From positions 21,125 through 85,124 of the forward strand of contig CALBCY010000109.1 in assembly GCA_937927195.1 (NCBI GenBank): a DNA stretch of 64,000 nt, given 5' to 3'. Position numbers and translations under genes: made by a program. This document shows, in pieces, positions 25,098 through 33,658 of this stretch. The stretch's first letter is position 1. Every line of letters begins with the position of its first letter. Under the pieces are notes generated by a model. That model saw nothing but the letters and a program-made list of their open reading frames with translations, had not been told where the DNA came from and did not search any database. This stretch comes from an uncultured Chitinophagales bacterium. Lineage in GTDB: Bacteria; Bacteroidota; Bacteroidia; Chitinophagales; UBA2359.

Positions 25098-26090
25098 TCA
25101 TTTCAGAAAAAATTGTACCAATACAATGCTTGAAACCAATAAAAGGCTAATAATATCGGCTGCATACTTTTTCTTTATATAGTTTAACACATATGCAAAC
25201 AAAAGGCTTAATGGGGGGAACAAGAGAATTATACTTGATGACCTACATTCTGTCAAAAATATTGAAATTAAATAGGCAACAAGTGAAAAGCAAAGACACA
25301 TGATCAACATGTTCCGGCTTTGTAGAGTAGATTTTAAAAGCCTCGATTGAAGAAAAACAATGCTTGAAATGGACATAATTAGCAACCAACTAAAAGACAA
25401 GATTGGCTTCAATGATTCTGGAATCGAAAAATTATCAAATTGAAAGTCTAATCTTATCGGATTGAGCATTTCCATACTCATTTCACCATTGATGGCAAAT
25501 AGAAGTGTTTCAAATAAAAAAAACGGCAAAACCAATCCAATCAAAATAACAATAACCTCTTTCCAATTAAATAGTCGACTCAAAACAAAACTAGCAATGA
25601 CCGCAAGAATTAGCCAAAAGAATGGAGGATAAATAAAAGAACATATTCCACAAAAGAATACCGCATCAAAAACGGGACTCAGCATGGTCTTACTGTAGGA
25701 ATAAAAAAGTCGGTATAGAATTAAAAGGACAACAAATGTGGCCAAAAAAGGAGCTGTAAAGAACAAATACTGATTGAAAAGTCCAATTAAAAGTAGATAA
25801 ACCACAGCAACCAAACAACTCCGTTCACCAACAATTCTGTAAAAATTACTCAGTTGGTTGATCGCGAGAGATTGAGCAAATGTCAGAAATACAAAAAGAC
25901 CCCACTTGGCATAATAACTTCCAAAAGTAATTTGCTCAAAAAATTGCCCGATCCAATTGGATAAAATGGTGCCCCCTCCTAATTCAATATAATCTGAAGG
26001 ATTGAATAATAAATTCAAGTTTACCAAAATTCCAAGGATCAAAAGCCCAATAAGGCTCAAAGGGTTTTGATGTTTAAATAGCCTGATCAA
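25098..26090 (-). CDS. DUF6427-like polytopic membrane protein
   Basis: 330 residues with about nine to ten transmembrane helices and few charged loops. The TTG at 26090 is chosen as start because it gives MIRLFKHQNPLSLIGLL, which resembles the N-terminus of the DUF6427 family (Bacteroidota-specific, function unknown). A conserved-looking loop YPPFFWLILAV lies mid-protein. The family call is from N-terminal pattern and topology only. The gene is on the same strand as the dsbD pair but 166 bases away, and separated by 87 bases from the M43 protease stop. No partner suggests a role. Confidence 0.65.
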   Translation of the reverse strand: MIRLFKHQNPLSLIGLLILGILVNLNLLFNPSDYIELGGGTILSNWIGQFFEQITFGSYYAKWGLFVFLTFAQSLAINQLSNFYRIVGERSCLVAVVYLLLIGLFNQYLFFTAPFLATFVVLLILYRLFYSYSKTMLSPVFDAVFFCGICSFIYPPFFWLILAVIASFVLSRLFNWKEVIVILIGLVLPFFLFETLLFAINGEMSMEMLNPIRLDFQFDNFSIPESLKPILSFSWLLIMSISSIVFLQSRLLKSTLQSRNMLIMCLCFSLVAYLISIFLTECRSSSIILLFPPLSLLFAYVLNYIKKKYAADIISLLLVSSIVLVQFFLK

Positions 26091-26177
26091 TGTATTGCAA
26101 AATTACAATAACCATTGAAATAAATAGCTAAAGAATAGGATAAACATTGTTTTGATTAAATGCAGTCCATATCTGGT

Positions 26178-27959
26178 TTAAGGCAATTGCTCTGAAATAG
26201 AAAAATTAGATTGGTTATTTTGATTCAGTGGATGAGTAAGTACATTGAAGAATAGGATGTTAATATCATTCCCTAGGCCTTGATAGATGACTTTGCCGTC
26301 CATGTTGATGTCAGCATCTGAGTATTCAGCGACTTCAAAATTGACATCGCCATTTATATTATCCTCACTGTCTAATACTTTAAAAAATATTTCATTGGCA
26401 TCATTAAAATCACCTTGAAAGATAATCGACTCATCGTTTCTGGCATTTCCACACCACATAAATGCTTTTGTTCCTTGAAGCTGAACCGCATTAAAACCAA
26501 ATAAAGGTTGACTGATATCGGTAAAATCAAGACTAATTAGACCTGATCCATCGTCTGACAAAGTATATTTGCTCATAATTCCCATATGATTTCTGTGCTG
26601 CACGCCTATGTAAAATGAACCTGCAGGAACTTCTTCAAAGCTTACAGGACTGATTCCATCAACATCGACAATATCTCCATCTCTTTGGATCAATGCTGCT
26701 CTAGTAGCTACAACAGCATCAGGATCATTGGAAGCCCTCAATTCCAGCAATACCCAATCAACTATTCCATTGGAACCAGCAACATTTAAGACTGATGCAG
26801 AAATTTGTTCATTTCCAGTATGCGAAAAGGAAGGGTGAGAAAAATAGGGATTGTTAAGTGGAATCAAGTCATTAACTCTCAAATGATCTCGCATGGTATT
26901 GTTGTTTGCATTGTATGGTCCTTGCAAAAAAGCTTTTGCATTTACCGCAAAGCTTTGACTTTGCATGCCGCAAACAACCTGTCCATTGTCCACCAAATTC
27001 TGTAAAACAACATTGATGTATCCATACATTAAGTCAACTTGACTAGGAGTAAACATATACATGCATGCATCGTGTGAGTAATCCATGAAATTCATATGAA
27101 GATCATTCGTATTACAGGATTGCTTTCCAAGGCTCTGACAGCCATAATTGGGAGAATCAGCGGGAGGTGTATCAACGATTCCATCATCGACAGTACAGCC
27201 ACCATCACCCCAGATATGAGCTAGGTATAGATAATGGCCCATTTCATGAGTAAGCGTTCTATTCAAATTGTAATTGCCTGTTTGAATTGCGTCATTGCAC
27301 GGAATTGCACCAAAAGAATTGTTATCAATCACCAAACCATCTCCAATACCCATTCCTCCTACCGGAGAAAAACCTAGTAAGTCAACAAGGTCTCTTACGA
27401 TTATATTGATGTATCCATTCCAAGTAGGAAGAATATCTCCATAAGTGAGGTTAACAGTTATGGCTTCGTCTCCATTGGCCAAGCCAAATCCCGCAGGATG
27501 CGCCTGAGTGGCCAAACAAAACTCAATGCAAGCCTCTCCTGGAACCAAACCTGAAAAATAGGGACTGGCAGCATTCCAATTCGTGATATCCGTATTGACA
27601 CCTTGAAAATCTGCATTCAACCTTTCAATCGCATCAATGGCTTGGCTCTTCAAACATGCATAGTCTGGATTGTCAAATTCTTGAAAGTGAACCGCAACTG
27701 GAATGGTCAATACATTGCCACAATTGGCGGTCTTGGTAACTGAGTTTGCCCCTTCAAAAAGATCTTTTAATAAACCTTTTCTATTTTCATAATGCTGTTT
27801 AAATTTTGGAATCTCTGAAATTGATTTGGTGTATTCTACCGCAGCGCAAGATCGAGGATTCTCAAAAGACGGGTTGTTCTTTTGAGAGAACAAATCAGAA
27901 GAACTGTTAAGGATCAAAAAACAAAACAGTATACTGTAAAATTTCAAGATTGAATTCAT
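26178..27959 (-). CDS. M43 (pappalysin/cytophagalysin) zinc metalloprotease, paralogue A
   Basis: 593 residues from the ATG at 27959; an upstream ATG nine codons earlier is less likely. A signal peptide is followed by a propeptide-like region. The catalytic domain carries HEMGHYLYLAHIWG near residue 236, the extended HExxHxxxxxH zinc motif of the metzincin clan, and MNFMDYSHDACMYMF downstream, which contains the Met-turn. Cys residues (FCLATQ, CTVDDG, CQSLGKQSC) are spaced as in family M43. After it a beta-rich domain (VDVDGISPVSFEEVPAGSFY, HRNHMGIMSKY) is shared with the neighbour. The C-terminus has no T9SS type A domain but a duplicated loop ending EQLP, including DINMDGKVIYQG. It is the tandem partner of the gene at 28299, with 339 bases between. 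Probably secreted. Confidence 0.9.
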   Translation of the reverse strand: MNSILKFYSILFCFLILNSSSDLFSQKNNPSFENPRSCAAVEYTKSISEIPKFKQHYENRKGLLKDLFEGANSVTKTANCGNVLTIPVAVHFQEFDNPDYACLKSQAIDAIERLNADFQGVNTDITNWNAASPYFSGLVPGEACIEFCLATQAHPAGFGLANGDEAITVNLTYGDILPTWNGYINIIVRDLVDLLGFSPVGGMGIGDGLVIDNNSFGAIPCNDAIQTGNYNLNRTLTHEMGHYLYLAHIWGDGGCTVDDGIVDTPPADSPNYGCQSLGKQSCNTNDLHMNFMDYSHDACMYMFTPSQVDLMYGYINVVLQNLVDNGQVVCGMQSQSFAVNAKAFLQGPYNANNNTMRDHLRVNDLIPLNNPYFSHPSFSHTGNEQISASVLNVAGSNGIVDWVLLELRASNDPDAVVATRAALIQRDGDIVDVDGISPVSFEEVPAGSFYIGVQHRNHMGIMSKYTLSDDGSGLISLDFTDISQPLFGFNAVQLQGTKAFMWCGNARNDESIIFQGDFNDANEIFFKVLDSEDNINGDVNFEVAEYSDADINMDGKVIYQGLGNDINILFFNVLTHPLNQNNQSNFSISEQLP

Positions 27960-28298
27960 TTGTAAGTATATAAATAATTGAATCACTCTTAATTAAAGAA
28001 TGATTAGAAGAGGATGCGTTTCTTTAGAAACAATGTGGGAGGGAATTATACAATTTCAAACACAAATTGCATTGGAAAACTTTTTAAAACCTGTAAAATT
28101 AAATTTTACTATAGTCAGAAATTCAAATGCTATTTCAACACTAAATTTACCATCAAAATTGCAACTAATTTCAGACAAAGTTAAGCTAAAATTTCACCGT
28201 AACAAAACACAAAAAATTCTTATAAATAATGCTTTGGAAATGATGTCTATTCGTTGTTGAAATAAAGTAAACAGATGCTAGCTTTTCTTTACGTAAAA
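27960..28298. other. 339-bp gap between the two M43 genes
   Basis: It must contain the promoter of paralogue A and the end of the paralogue B transcript runs away from it. A plus-strand 86-codon frame at 28000-28260 has no recognisable features and is not called. No terminator or -7 box is obvious. Confidence 0.5.
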
Positions 28299-30086
28299 TT
28301 ATGGCAACTGTTCGTAAATAATATAATTAGGAACGGAAAAAGTATTTCCAGGATGTATCAGCACATTGAAAAACAATACATTAAGCTCATTGCCATTTCC
28401 CTGATAAATAACATCTCCATCTAAATTGTAATCAGTAGAAAAATAACCATGATCAATGTGATTGATCAACGAATTTGGATTAAATGGACTGGTCAATATA
28501 TCATAAAACACTTCATTGGGATCATTGCTGCCACCTTGAAATATTACAGCCCCGTCAATGTTTCCATTTCCAGCCCATAGCACTTGTTTGTTTCCGATGT
28601 ACAGTCCACCATATTGGCCATAAATAGACTGAAATGGATTTGTAAAATCGATGGTTAAGACGCTAGAAGAGTTTCCGATTAAAGAATATTTGGACATAAT
28701 GCCCAAGTGATTTCTGTGGCGAATGGCAAGATAATAGGCTGAATTAGGATCGACATCAAACAGTACCGGAGAAGATCCATCCACATCCACAATGTCTCCA
28801 TCTCTCTGAAGTAAGGCGGCCCTTGACTGGACAATGGCCGAAGAATTATTTGAAGCACGAAGCTCCACTAAAATCCAATCCACAATGGCGTTGGATCCAC
28901 TTTGGGACAAAACAGAGCTGGTGGTTTGTTCATTGCCAGAATGTGTGAAATCAGGGTTATTGCTGTATGGTTCTTGAATTGGAATGTATCCGAGGGTTCT
29001 TAGTTTATCTCCCATTAGTTGGGAATTTTGGTCATAGCATCCTTGTAGAAATATTTTGGAATTCACCATTAAAGCAGGTGATCCACCTCCGCAAACCGTC
29101 GCCCCGTTATTGACAACATTTTGTAAGGAAATATTGACAAAAGCCTCCATCAAATCAATTTGCCCTTGACTAAACATGTACATACAATTGTCGTCGGTAT
29201 AATCCATATAATTCATCCATAAATCATTGCTTCCACAGGAATTGACCCCAAGGGAAGGACACCAATAATTTGGACCATCCGCAGAGGGTGTGTCGGTAAT
29301 TCCATCATCTACTGAACAATCACCATCGCCCCAAATGTGCCTCAAGTAAAGGTAATGTCCCATTTCATGCGTCAAAGTTCTGTTGAGATTACTATTGCTG
29401 GATTGCACCACTCCTGAACAAGCAAAAGTTCCGAAAGCATTGTTGTCGATGACCAAAGCATCGCCCAAACCATATCCTCCAACAGGAGAATATCCAAGTA
29501 CATTGGCTTCGGTCAAATTTCTAACAACAATATTGATGTATCCACTCCAAGCAGGGATATAATCTCCGGTGGTGGTATTTATAGTAATGGCATGCTCCCC
29601 GTTTTGCAAGTTAGATCCTTGTGGATGATTTTGAGTAGCCAAACAAAATTCCAAACAGGCTTCTCCGTTAGAAAGTCCTGGATAAAATCCAGTAGAATTA
29701 TTCCAAGATGAAATGTCAAAATTGCTTCCTTGAAAATCTTTGTTTAACCGTTGGATTGCTTCCATGGCAAGACTTTCGAGGCATCCAGAATTGGGAGAAG
29801 AGATATTTTGATAATGAACAGCGACTGGTAAGACCACAGGATTGGCACAAGCCATCCTATTGATGGAAGTTCCAGTATTTTTATGCAGATTAGCTAGTTT
29901 TGCTTGTCGCTTATTGTGTGCAGATTTTATTTCTGGAAGTTTTAAAAATTCTTCCGTAATCCAGTCGGCATTACAAAGTTTGAAATTATCATCAAATTCC
30001 AATACTTGAGCCGAGACACTCAAAGACAAGACTAAACTGAGCATAAATATGCTTCTCAATAAAAGAGTAAGGTTAGTCATTCGCAT
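28299..30086 (-). CDS. M43 (pappalysin/cytophagalysin) zinc metalloprotease, paralogue B
   Basis: 595 residues from the ATG at 30086; a second ATG lies two codons on. Signal peptide to about SVSAQ. The zinc motif HEMGHYLYLRHIWG sits near residue 239, and MNYMDYTDDNCMYMF holds the Met-turn. Like paralogue A it has the VDVDGSSPVLFD / HRNHLGIMSKY domain and the same C-terminal module, with two loops (VIFQGGSNDPNEVFY and DYNLDGDVIYQGNGNELN) and the final residues EQLP. The two proteins align along their whole length, so they are tandem duplicates that have since diverged. Family M43 enzymes cleave extracellular proteins. The target is unknown; surface or secreted location is inferred from the signal peptide. 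Confidence 0.9.
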   Translation of the reverse strand: MRMTNLTLLLRSIFMLSLVLSLSVSAQVLEFDDNFKLCNADWITEEFLKLPEIKSAHNKRQAKLANLHKNTGTSINRMACANPVVLPVAVHYQNISSPNSGCLESLAMEAIQRLNKDFQGSNFDISSWNNSTGFYPGLSNGEACLEFCLATQNHPQGSNLQNGEHAITINTTTGDYIPAWSGYINIVVRNLTEANVLGYSPVGGYGLGDALVIDNNAFGTFACSGVVQSSNSNLNRTLTHEMGHYLYLRHIWGDGDCSVDDGITDTPSADGPNYWCPSLGVNSCGSNDLWMNYMDYTDDNCMYMFSQGQIDLMEAFVNISLQNVVNNGATVCGGGSPALMVNSKIFLQGCYDQNSQLMGDKLRTLGYIPIQEPYSNNPDFTHSGNEQTTSSVLSQSGSNAIVDWILVELRASNNSSAIVQSRAALLQRDGDIVDVDGSSPVLFDVDPNSAYYLAIRHRNHLGIMSKYSLIGNSSSVLTIDFTNPFQSIYGQYGGLYIGNKQVLWAGNGNIDGAVIFQGGSNDPNEVFYDILTSPFNPNSLINHIDHGYFSTDYNLDGDVIYQGNGNELNVLFFNVLIHPGNTFSVPNYIIYEQLP

Positions 30087-30216
30087 AATTAGTTTGGCCA
30101 ATAGCAATCTAATTGCATTGGCTAAAATCCAAACTGGGGTAAATCTTTGAAGGAGAATTTGGGAAAACTACTGCAAAACTAAGTGAAAAAATTAGTAATT
30201 CTGCAATTATATCGTG

Positions 30217-30260
30217 TTATTTGGCGAACTGTATAAATATAAATACAGCTCGCCAAATAA
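30217..30260. terminator. inverted repeat, putative terminator of the OmpA gene
   Basis: An 11-bp stem (TTATTTGGCGA with its complement) continues, after one mismatch, into six more pairs (CTGTAT/ATACAG) around an 8-base loop. It sits between the OmpA-family stop and the M43 paralogue B start. There is no strong T run after it on the minus strand, so an operator role is also possible. Confidence 0.5.
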
Positions 30261-30311
30261 TGGTAATATTATATATTTAAATATCCACTTCTTAATGGGT
30301 TTATAAACAGA

Positions 30312-31382
30312 CTATCTGTTAATAACATCGAGTAGTTGATCAAGTTTTGGAGATAGAATTATTTCAATTCTACGATTTTGTTGTTTGCCCGCAGTTGTTT
30401 CATTATCAGCAACTGGGAAGTATTCTCCTCTACCAGAAGCTAGAATTCTGGCAGGACTCACGCCTTTCTGCTCCAATATTTTAACAACAGAAGTTGCTCT
30501 CAACACACTTAAGTCCCAATTTTCTTTTGCACCACCATCTGTATCGGTATGACCTTCGATGATGATTTCAATATCGGGATTGTTGTTTAAAACAACACCT
30601 ACTTTACCAAGTGCATCGATTCCTCTAGGTTCAACATTCTTAGAACCAGATTTGAAAAGCAATTTGTTTTGAAGAGAAACATAAACTTTCCCTTTTTTCT
30701 GTGTTACAGTTAAGTCTCCAGCTGTAAAATCAACCAAAGCAGAAGAAATCTTACCTTTTAGGGCCTCTACTTGTTCGTTTTGGGCTGAAATAATGCTTTC
30801 CAATTCTTTTACTCTTTGTTCACGCACTGCTAAATCTTTCTCTAGTTGTGCAATATCACCAGATTGACCGGCAGCAAGACTTTTAGTGGCTTGAAGCTCT
30901 TTTTGTTTTGTTTCTATTTCTAATCTCAAAGCATCAAGCTCGGATTCTCTTGTATCAGTTGCAGCAACACGTTCGTCCAGCAATTGATTTTTCGCTTTCA
31001 GCTCTTGTTCTCTTTTGTATAATTCCTGTCTTTTATTCTCCAACTCCTCGCTCAATGCCTCACGATCCATGATTGACACTTCCAATTGCTTTCTCAATTC
31101 TCCCTCACTGTTCTCAACCCCTGATTGCAGGTTTGCCAATTGAGATTTGATTGATTCTATTTCCTTCTCCAATTCAGAGATACGGGTCTCACGTTCAGTA
31201 ATTTGAATGGTCAAAACCTCGACTTCTTTGGTATGTTTTGAAGCCACTTGCTTCAAATCCATATTTTCAACCTTAAGTGCATCATAAGAGTCCTTTAAAT
31301 CCTTGTATTTAATTTGAGGAACACATGAAGTTAAAGTACAAGCGATAGCTAATGCTAAAATGTAATAATATTGCTTGGTCAT
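30312..31382 (-). CDS. OmpA-family lipoprotein with long coiled coil
   Basis: 356 residues. The signal ends in the lipobox LTSC (Cys about residue 20). Residues about 30-220 are a continuous charged coiled coil rich in Glu/Lys/Gln. The C-terminal 130 residues are an OmpA-like peptidoglycan-binding domain: LLFKSGSKNVEPRG, IEIIIEGHTDTDGG, LRATSVVKILEQKGV and NRRIEIILSP. OmpA domains grip diaminopimelate in peptidoglycan, so this is probably an envelope tether spanning from outer membrane to wall. It is monocistronic, bounded by hairpins on both sides (30217-30260 and 31474-31537). Confidence 0.9.
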   Translation of the reverse strand: MTKQYYYILALAIACTLTSCVPQIKYKDLKDSYDALKVENMDLKQVASKHTKEVEVLTIQITERETRISELEKEIESIKSQLANLQSGVENSEGELRKQLEVSIMDREALSEELENKRQELYKREQELKAKNQLLDERVAATDTRESELDALRLEIETKQKELQATKSLAAGQSGDIAQLEKDLAVREQRVKELESIISAQNEQVEALKGKISSALVDFTAGDLTVTQKKGKVYVSLQNKLLFKSGSKNVEPRGIDALGKVGVVLNNNPDIEIIIEGHTDTDGGAKENWDLSVLRATSVVKILEQKGVSPARILASGRGEYFPVADNETTAGKQQNRRIEIILSPKLDQLLDVINR

Positions 31383-31473
31383 TATTTTTGGACTAATTAG
31401 TGAATGAAATTTGTTATTTCTAGGTTATAGACATCAATTTATAAAAAAGTATCTATATGAAACGCTTATCTAT

Positions 31474-31537
31474 AAAAAAAAGGATCATTCCTATTGAGAC
31501 GAGTTACGATTCCTCTCAATAGAAATGATCCTTTTTT
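31474..31537. terminator. long bidirectional hairpin terminator
   Basis: About 22 paired bases (AAGGATCATT-x-CTATTGAGA with the complement), flanked by A and T tracts, lie between the coiled-coil secreted protein gene and the OmpA gene. It terminates the former on the minus strand. Confidence 0.88.
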
Positions 31538-31590
31538 GCTAATATGTAAGCAATTATTTTATAAAACATTATAAAATAATTGCCTTGATT

Positions 31591-32049
31591 TTATTTTTCA
31601 ATTTCCTCGTCTGCATCAAATTTGGCACATTGCTTATTCAATATTGTGTACTCATGTTTGAAGCCTATTTCCAATTCACGTTTCTCTTCACCTAACTGTA
31701 CTTTTCTCATTTGAGTCTCTTTGGCATGTTGTTCACTCAAATCTTTTACTGCTGCGGCCAATAGGGCTTCCTGCTCTTTTTTCTCTTTCTTCTTTAATCC
31801 ATCTGCATTCGGATTAAATTTCATTTTCAAGCTTTCAGTACCCTTTTTGAAGGCTTTCTCCATTTTAGCCAAATCTTCTTTATAAGTTTCCTCCAGCACT
31901 TTCATTTCTTTGACATGCAACTCTTTGGCATTTGCCAACTCATTTAAACAAAACTGTTTCTCTGCAGATTGAGCCTGTGAATTTAACATCAGACCAAATC
32001 CTGCAATAAACAGCGTAAATAAAACTTTTTTGAAGTTGATAATTCCCAT
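31591..32049 (-). CDS. secreted coiled-coil protein, hypothetical
   Basis: 152 residues: a signal peptide (MGIINFKKVLFTLF to SQAQ), then an almost entirely helical, Lys/Glu-rich body with heptad-like periodicity (ELHVKEMKVLEETYKEDLAK). Two cysteines, one near each end of the mature chain (QFCLNE and KQCAKF), could staple a hairpin or a dimer. No family recognised. Composition recalls periplasmic Skp/OmpH-type chaperones, but no specific motif supports that. It has its own terminator downstream and is separated by 275 bases from the NlpC/P60 gene on the same strand. Confidence 0.65.
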   Translation of the reverse strand: MGIINFKKVLFTLFIAGFGLMLNSQAQSAEKQFCLNELANAKELHVKEMKVLEETYKEDLAKMEKAFKKGTESLKMKFNPNADGLKKKEKKEQEALLAAAVKDLSEQHAKETQMRKVQLGEEKRELEIGFKHEYTILNKQCAKFDADEEIEK

Positions 32050-32324
32050 AATTTTATAATTAACTAGTTTTTAAAAATCCTAAATGCAATTATTCTTAGA
32101 AAGTTGTTTAGAGTTATTCTGACTGCTCGTTTGCAAATCATTGAAATTCAACACTTCAGCTATTTATGTTTCCCGTACTTTGACTACGAAAAATTAAGGA
32201 GCTTCGTCTTGAATCACAGGCACTTACAAGCAATTTTGACACAAACTTTAAACAATTTCAATACTTTGAATACGTTTATTTCATTTGTCAGGTTATAAAT
32301 TTCACTTTATTTTACTTTGCAAAG

Positions 32325-33044
32325 CTACTGAGAAATTCGACGACCATATTGGATCTTACTGGACCAATAGGTGGATTTCCCTATTTCTGTAACCGTGATC
32401 CCTTCAGAACTTGATGCATGAATCATTTTTAAGGCTTCGTTCTTTTTTGAAATGACGATTCCAACATGGCTTATTTTATTTCCTTTGTCTGCAAAGAACA
32501 CCAAATCGCCTTTCTCAAGTTTTCTAACACTTATATAGGCCCCTACTTTGGCTTGCTCTGCTGAATTCCTGGGCAATTTCACCCCATAACTTTCAAAAAC
32601 AAACTGGGTAAATCCAGAACAATCAAAACCTGTTCGAGGGCTTTCCCCACCCCATTTGTATTTCACGCCCAAATATTCATAGGCTTCTTTTATGAGCTTA
32701 GATTCACGCGACGATGATTTCCCAAAAGAAGAAGGCGAAGGCGTTCTTTTCTTTTCTCTTGAAATCTTTTTCGGTTCTGAATTTTTAGGACGCGCTTTTT
32801 CGCTAACTACTACAGGAGTTTTTTTTTCAGAACGATAATCAGAATTGACCTTATAGGTTTTGCCCGATTTCCTGCTTTCTTTCCATCCTTTCCTCGCTCT
32901 CTTTTTGTCTTCCTTTTCTCTTTTCTTCTGAGCTTTCCATTCTTGATGTGCCTTTTTGCTTTCTATTACAGAACTTGGCTGAGCTTGCAATGGGATTTGC
33001 AAAAGCATCATTAGTCCAAAGAGAACAAGGAAGGTGTTTTTCAT
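32325..33044 (-). CDS. NlpC/P60 (C40) cell-wall peptidase
   Basis: 239 residues. A signal peptide is followed by a strongly basic low-complexity region (about 25-110, KKREKEDKKRARKGWKES) that may contact wall polymers or nucleic acid. The catalytic domain occupies the last 120 residues: AYEYLGVKYKWGG, TGFDCSGFTQFVF with the nucleophile Cys142, KGDLVFFA, ISHVGIVIS with the catalytic His, and MIHASSSEGI with the third polar residue. C40 enzymes cut peptidoglycan stem peptides, usually the D-Glu to meso-diaminopimelate bond. No SH3 domain is present, so the basic stretch may provide targeting. Likely periplasmic. Confidence 0.9.
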   Translation of the reverse strand: MKNTFLVLFGLMMLLQIPLQAQPSSVIESKKAHQEWKAQKKREKEDKKRARKGWKESRKSGKTYKVNSDYRSEKKTPVVVSEKARPKNSEPKKISREKKRTPSPSSFGKSSSRESKLIKEAYEYLGVKYKWGGESPRTGFDCSGFTQFVFESYGVKLPRNSAEQAKVGAYISVRKLEKGDLVFFADKGNKISHVGIVISKKNEALKMIHASSSEGITVTEIGKSTYWSSKIQYGRRISQ

Positions 33045-33464
33045 TTCAATAAAATTAAAGCCGAAACAAATTTAAGAGTTATTGGTTGTAAGTTCAAAGT
33101 ACTGAGACTATAGTTTACTTTAGTCGATTAATTAATAAACTGATCAGCAACAACTTTATTTTCGTTGTAGCAGCATATTGCCCCTCTAGTCGTCTTGAAA
33201 ACAACTGAGAAAATGCATTAAAGATTACAATTTAGGTTGGGTCATGTCTATATATTTGCTCGATTGTAAAAATTGTATAAAAAACCAAATATTGACTGTG
33301 GGATTAGAATCATTTACAATTCTACATAAAACATTTGAGTACTGGACATTTTCTCAAATCAAAAAATAGCTTTGTTTTGATGTTATGACCAAAATCTTGG
33401 TTGTTTTTTATGCCCGTTATATTAAGCACTTTTGCTTCGTTTCATAAAAGAAAGTTCACCAGGT

Positions 33465-33486
33465 CCTTTGGTGATAACACCAAAGG
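33465..33486. repeat. 9-4-9 palindromic intergenic repeat
   Basis: CCTTTGGTG-ATAA-CACCAAAGG is a perfect inverted repeat followed by AAAGCAATG. The same layout recurs between sucB and lpdA at 40964 and 41033, so these appear to be members of one family. Confidence 0.8.
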
Positions 33487-33577
33487 AAAGCAATGATTTG
33501 TCAAGTACTCAAATACAACATAAAACAAAAAGAAAGCCTTTTAGGTAAATGCTTAGAAGAACGAGTGTGAAAGTCAA

Positions 33578-33594
33578 TTTCAACATTGTTGAAA
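33578..33594. promoter_or_regulatory. 7-3-7 palindrome upstream of nitroreductase
   Basis: TTTCAAC-ATT-GTTGAAA is perfect and lies about 20 bases upstream of the larger operator palindrome. It may be a second protein-binding site. Confidence 0.4.
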
Positions 33595-33613
33595 CACTAG
33601 ATTTTATTTTTTT

Positions 33614-33633
33614 ATAGTTGGACGTCCAACTAT
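33614..33633. promoter_or_regulatory. 20-bp perfect palindromic operator at nitroreductase promoter
   Basis: ATAGTTGGACGTCCAACTAT is fully self-complementary and of the size and symmetry bound by TetR-type dimers. Its left half contains TATAGTTG, one mismatch from the -7 consensus TAnnTTTG, so binding would block the promoter. It lies 26 bases before the nitroreductase ATG. The regulator is not encoded in the window. Confidence 0.7.
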
Positions 33634-33658
33634 TGTTAACAAACATTTAATTACAAAT

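Larger units (their letters stand above)
33045..33658. other. 614-bp non-coding region
   Basis: There is no coding frame I can support here. The region holds a 9-4-9 palindrome (33465-33486), a 7-3-7 palindrome (33578-33594), and the 20-bp palindromic operator (33614-33633) of the nitroreductase. No regulator gene is nearby. Confidence 0.7.

Noticed and set aside
28000..28260. 86-codon plus-strand frame between the M43 genes
   Set aside because: No signal peptide, motif or promoter, irregular composition, and it lies where the promoter of paralogue A must be.
32104..32298. 64-codon plus-strand frame upstream of the coiled-coil gene
   Set aside because: Low-complexity Phe/Leu/Asn-rich translation of AT-rich DNA in the divergent promoter region; no coding features.
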